DNA of 24,092 nt from contig JBLIOB010000030.1 of assembly GCA_047639575.1 (NCBI GenBank), forward strand, positions 1-24,092. Reading direction: 5' to 3'. Within the stretch, counting starts at the first letter, position 1; each line of letters begins with the position of its first letter. Origin of the DNA: JBLIOB01 sp047639575. Its GTDB lineage: Bacteria > Bacteroidota > Bacteroidia > Flavobacteriales_D > Parvicellaceae. The notes beneath the pieces are model-generated. The model saw nothing but the letters and a program-made list of their open reading frames with translations. It did not search any database and had not been told where the DNA came from. Shown piece by piece: positions 22,811 through 24,092 of the stretch. The position numbers and the translations under genes were made by a program.

Positions 22811-24092
22811 ATGAAATCAATAACACTTGCCTGGTTTAGAAATATAGAGAGAAGGCCTCTTCTGTACTTCATTACGTTTATTATTTTACTCTGTTTAATC
22901 TTATTCTTAGCGAAAACTCGCCTCCAAATTGAGGAGGACATGCAATCTTCAATGCCCGAAAGTATTAAACTAGAACTACTAAAAAAAATATCGGAAAGAC
23001 AAAAAACCAATCAACTCGTTGGAATTCAATTTCTAGGCACTTCTGAAAGCAGGAAAAGTCAATTAAAATATGTCGATTCCTGCTTGTTAAAAAATGGTTT
23101 TTTGGATACTTCTATTCAGAAAGACATAAACTTAGAAGCAGCGATTAACCCACTACTATCAAGTGTTCCGGCATTTTTAAAGCCTTCGGATTATAGTGGA
23201 TTTAAAAATGCATTAAGCGACTCAGGAAGCGCCAAACAATTTGAACAAATCATGAATCAACTGTATTCACCTGAATCAATAGTAAATGCAGAATTAATTT
23301 TTAAAGATCCGTTCAATACACTGGAAATGTCAATTAATAACATCGTAAATGGGTTTGGAGGTTCCAACTTACTTCAATCATTTACCAATCAAGACGAATC
23401 TGGTGTCAAAATGTACCACCTAAATTTTGAATCCAACGAAATTGATCAAGGGCGAATTATTGAAGACTACCTAAATGATTGTTTTGATAATCTGAATGTA
23501 AAAGATCGGCCTGTTCATTTTGGATATTATCAGATTGCTTTAGCTAATGCCGACCAGATAAAACAAGATACTTTTTACACCATTGGAATAGCTGGAATAT
23601 TAACCCTGATCCTACTCCTCCTCTATTACAGGAAGATTTCAGTTGTGCTGCTTTTTGGATTACCTGTTGTTTTCGCTATTGGGTTCGCGCTAGCTTCATT
23701 TGCTGTAATTGGCCGACCCATATCTGGAATATCAATAGGAATGGGAGCTGTGGTGATCGGGATAATTTTAGATTTTAGTTTTCACTTTTACACTCACTTT
23801 AGAACTTCCAACTCCGTACAGGAAACTTTACATTCAATAAGCACTCCATTAGCATTAGGAGCGCTAACTACTATTCTTGCATTTGGAGCTTTGTTTTTCA
23901 CCAATTCAAAAGCGATGCAGGACTTCGGTTTATTTGCTTCGTTAACCATATTTGGAGCCGCATTTTTCACACTATTCATCCTGCCAATCCTAATTAAATT
24001 CTTTAGAATCTCCTATAAGACCATGGGAACTCCTAAGGATTTGAAACTTCCAAAATTAGGAGGGAAGGTTCGCATGTTTATAACAGTAAGCA
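22811..24092 (+). CDS. MMPL/RND-family exporter, 5' part (runs off window)
   Basis: From the ATG at 22811 the frame stays open for 427 codons to the window edge. There is an N-terminal membrane helix (about 17-34, LLYFITFIILLCLILFLA) and a large extracytoplasmic domain of about 210 residues. A cluster of helices then starts near residue 258 (TIGIAGILTLILLLLYY). These include GISIGMGAVVIGIILDFSFHF, with the Asp expected in the proton-relay helix, then LALGALTTILAFGALFF and a helix ending LPILIK. This is the first half of an RND/MMPL pump. Such proteins are standard partners of LolA in aryl-polyene clusters and are proposed to extract the lipid from the inner membrane. The second half lies beyond the window. 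Confidence 0.85.
   Translation, partial: MKSITLAWFRNIERRPLLYFITFIILLCLILFLAKTRLQIEEDMQSSMPESIKLELLKKISERQKTNQLVGIQFLGTSESRKSQLKYVDSCLLKNGFLDTSIQKDINLEAAINPLLSSVPAFLKPSDYSGFKNALSDSGSAKQFEQIMNQLYSPESIVNAELIFKDPFNTLEMSINNIVNGFGGSNLLQSFTNQDESGVKMYHLNFESNEIDQGRIIEDYLNDCFDNLNVKDRPVHFGYYQIALANADQIKQDTFYTIGIAGILTLILLLLYYRKISVVLLFGLPVVFAIGFALASFAVIGRPISGISIGMGAVVIGIILDFSFHFYTHFRTSNSVQETLHSISTPLALGALTTILAFGALFFTNSKAMQDFGLFASLTIFGAAFFTLFILPILIKFFRISYKTMGTPKDLKLPKLGGKVRMFITVS

Noticed and set aside
22804..23010. Minus-strand frame opposite the exporter start
   Set aside because: The plus strand here encodes a convincing MMPL N-terminus with a membrane helix; the minus frame is a shadow.
1..24092. CRISPR array, rRNA or intact tRNA genes
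   Set aside because: No regularly spaced repeats with unique spacers and no conserved rRNA or tRNA sequence were found by reading both strands.

Overview
The window looks like a member of the Bacteroidota, most likely Flavobacteriales or a near relative. The DNA is AT-rich, there are no obvious Shine-Dalgarno sequences, and promoter-like TAnnTTTG boxes occur. A secreted protein carries a type IX secretion (T9SS) C-terminal sorting domain, a Y_Y_Y propeller sensor is fused to a PP2C/SpoIIE phosphatase, the yicC-gmk-nadD block is present, and a flexirubin/aryl-polyene type gene cluster fills the right half. All family assignments come from reading motifs; no database search was run.

Region 1 (1-4.85 kb) is accessory and eroded. 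The window opens on the minus strand inside the left end of an IS3-family element (first 20 codons of orfA). This abuts the 5' end of a group II intron RNA, also on the minus strand. A large sensor-phosphatase gene follows (to 3016). Its lipoprotein signal peptide lies in a different frame, and its 3' end is copied in a 62-bp tandem repeat. A convergent gene encodes a small T9SS cargo protein. Beyond it lie a second, decayed IS3 orfA fragment and a frameshifted hemN fragment.

Region 2 (4.86-7.73 kb) is a compact core operon on the plus strand: yicC, gmk, an unrecognised secreted protein that starts on a TTG inside the gmk stop region, and nadD.

Region 3 (7.9-24.1 kb) is a polyene biosynthesis cluster. 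A two-gene arm on the plus strand (C45/NTN-hydrolase acyltransferase, then a PaaK-like adenylate-forming ligase) converges on a long minus-strand operon. Read in the direction of transcription from 22769 down to 10746, that operon encodes an aromatic amino acid ammonia-lyase (probably tyrosine), a FabG-type reductase, a ketosynthase (KS), an acyl carrier protein (ACP), an LpxL-like acyltransferase, an ApeP-like dehydratase, a possible 49-residue ORF, a 4HBT thioesterase, a KS, a degenerate KS-like protein, an ACP, a KS, a second degenerate KS-like protein, a NodB polysaccharide deacetylase, a LolA-like carrier, an ApeI-like hotdog dehydratase and a GT2 glycosyltransferase. Almost every junction overlaps, abuts or is 1 nt apart. 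Divergently, 41 bp away, an MMPL/RND exporter begins and runs off the right edge.

The inferred pathway is as follows. The ammonia-lyase makes 4-coumarate (or cinnamate) and the ligase activates it. The ACPs, KSs, reductase and dehydratases extend it iteratively into a conjugated aryl polyene. The acyltransferases, thioesterase and C45 enzyme release or esterify it. LolA and MMPL move the lipid to the outer membrane. DarA/DarB, which make the dialkylresorcinol half of flexirubin, are not in this window. The most interesting architecture is two tandem pairs of an intact KS with a catalytically incomplete KS-like partner, reminiscent of KS/chain-length-factor pairs.
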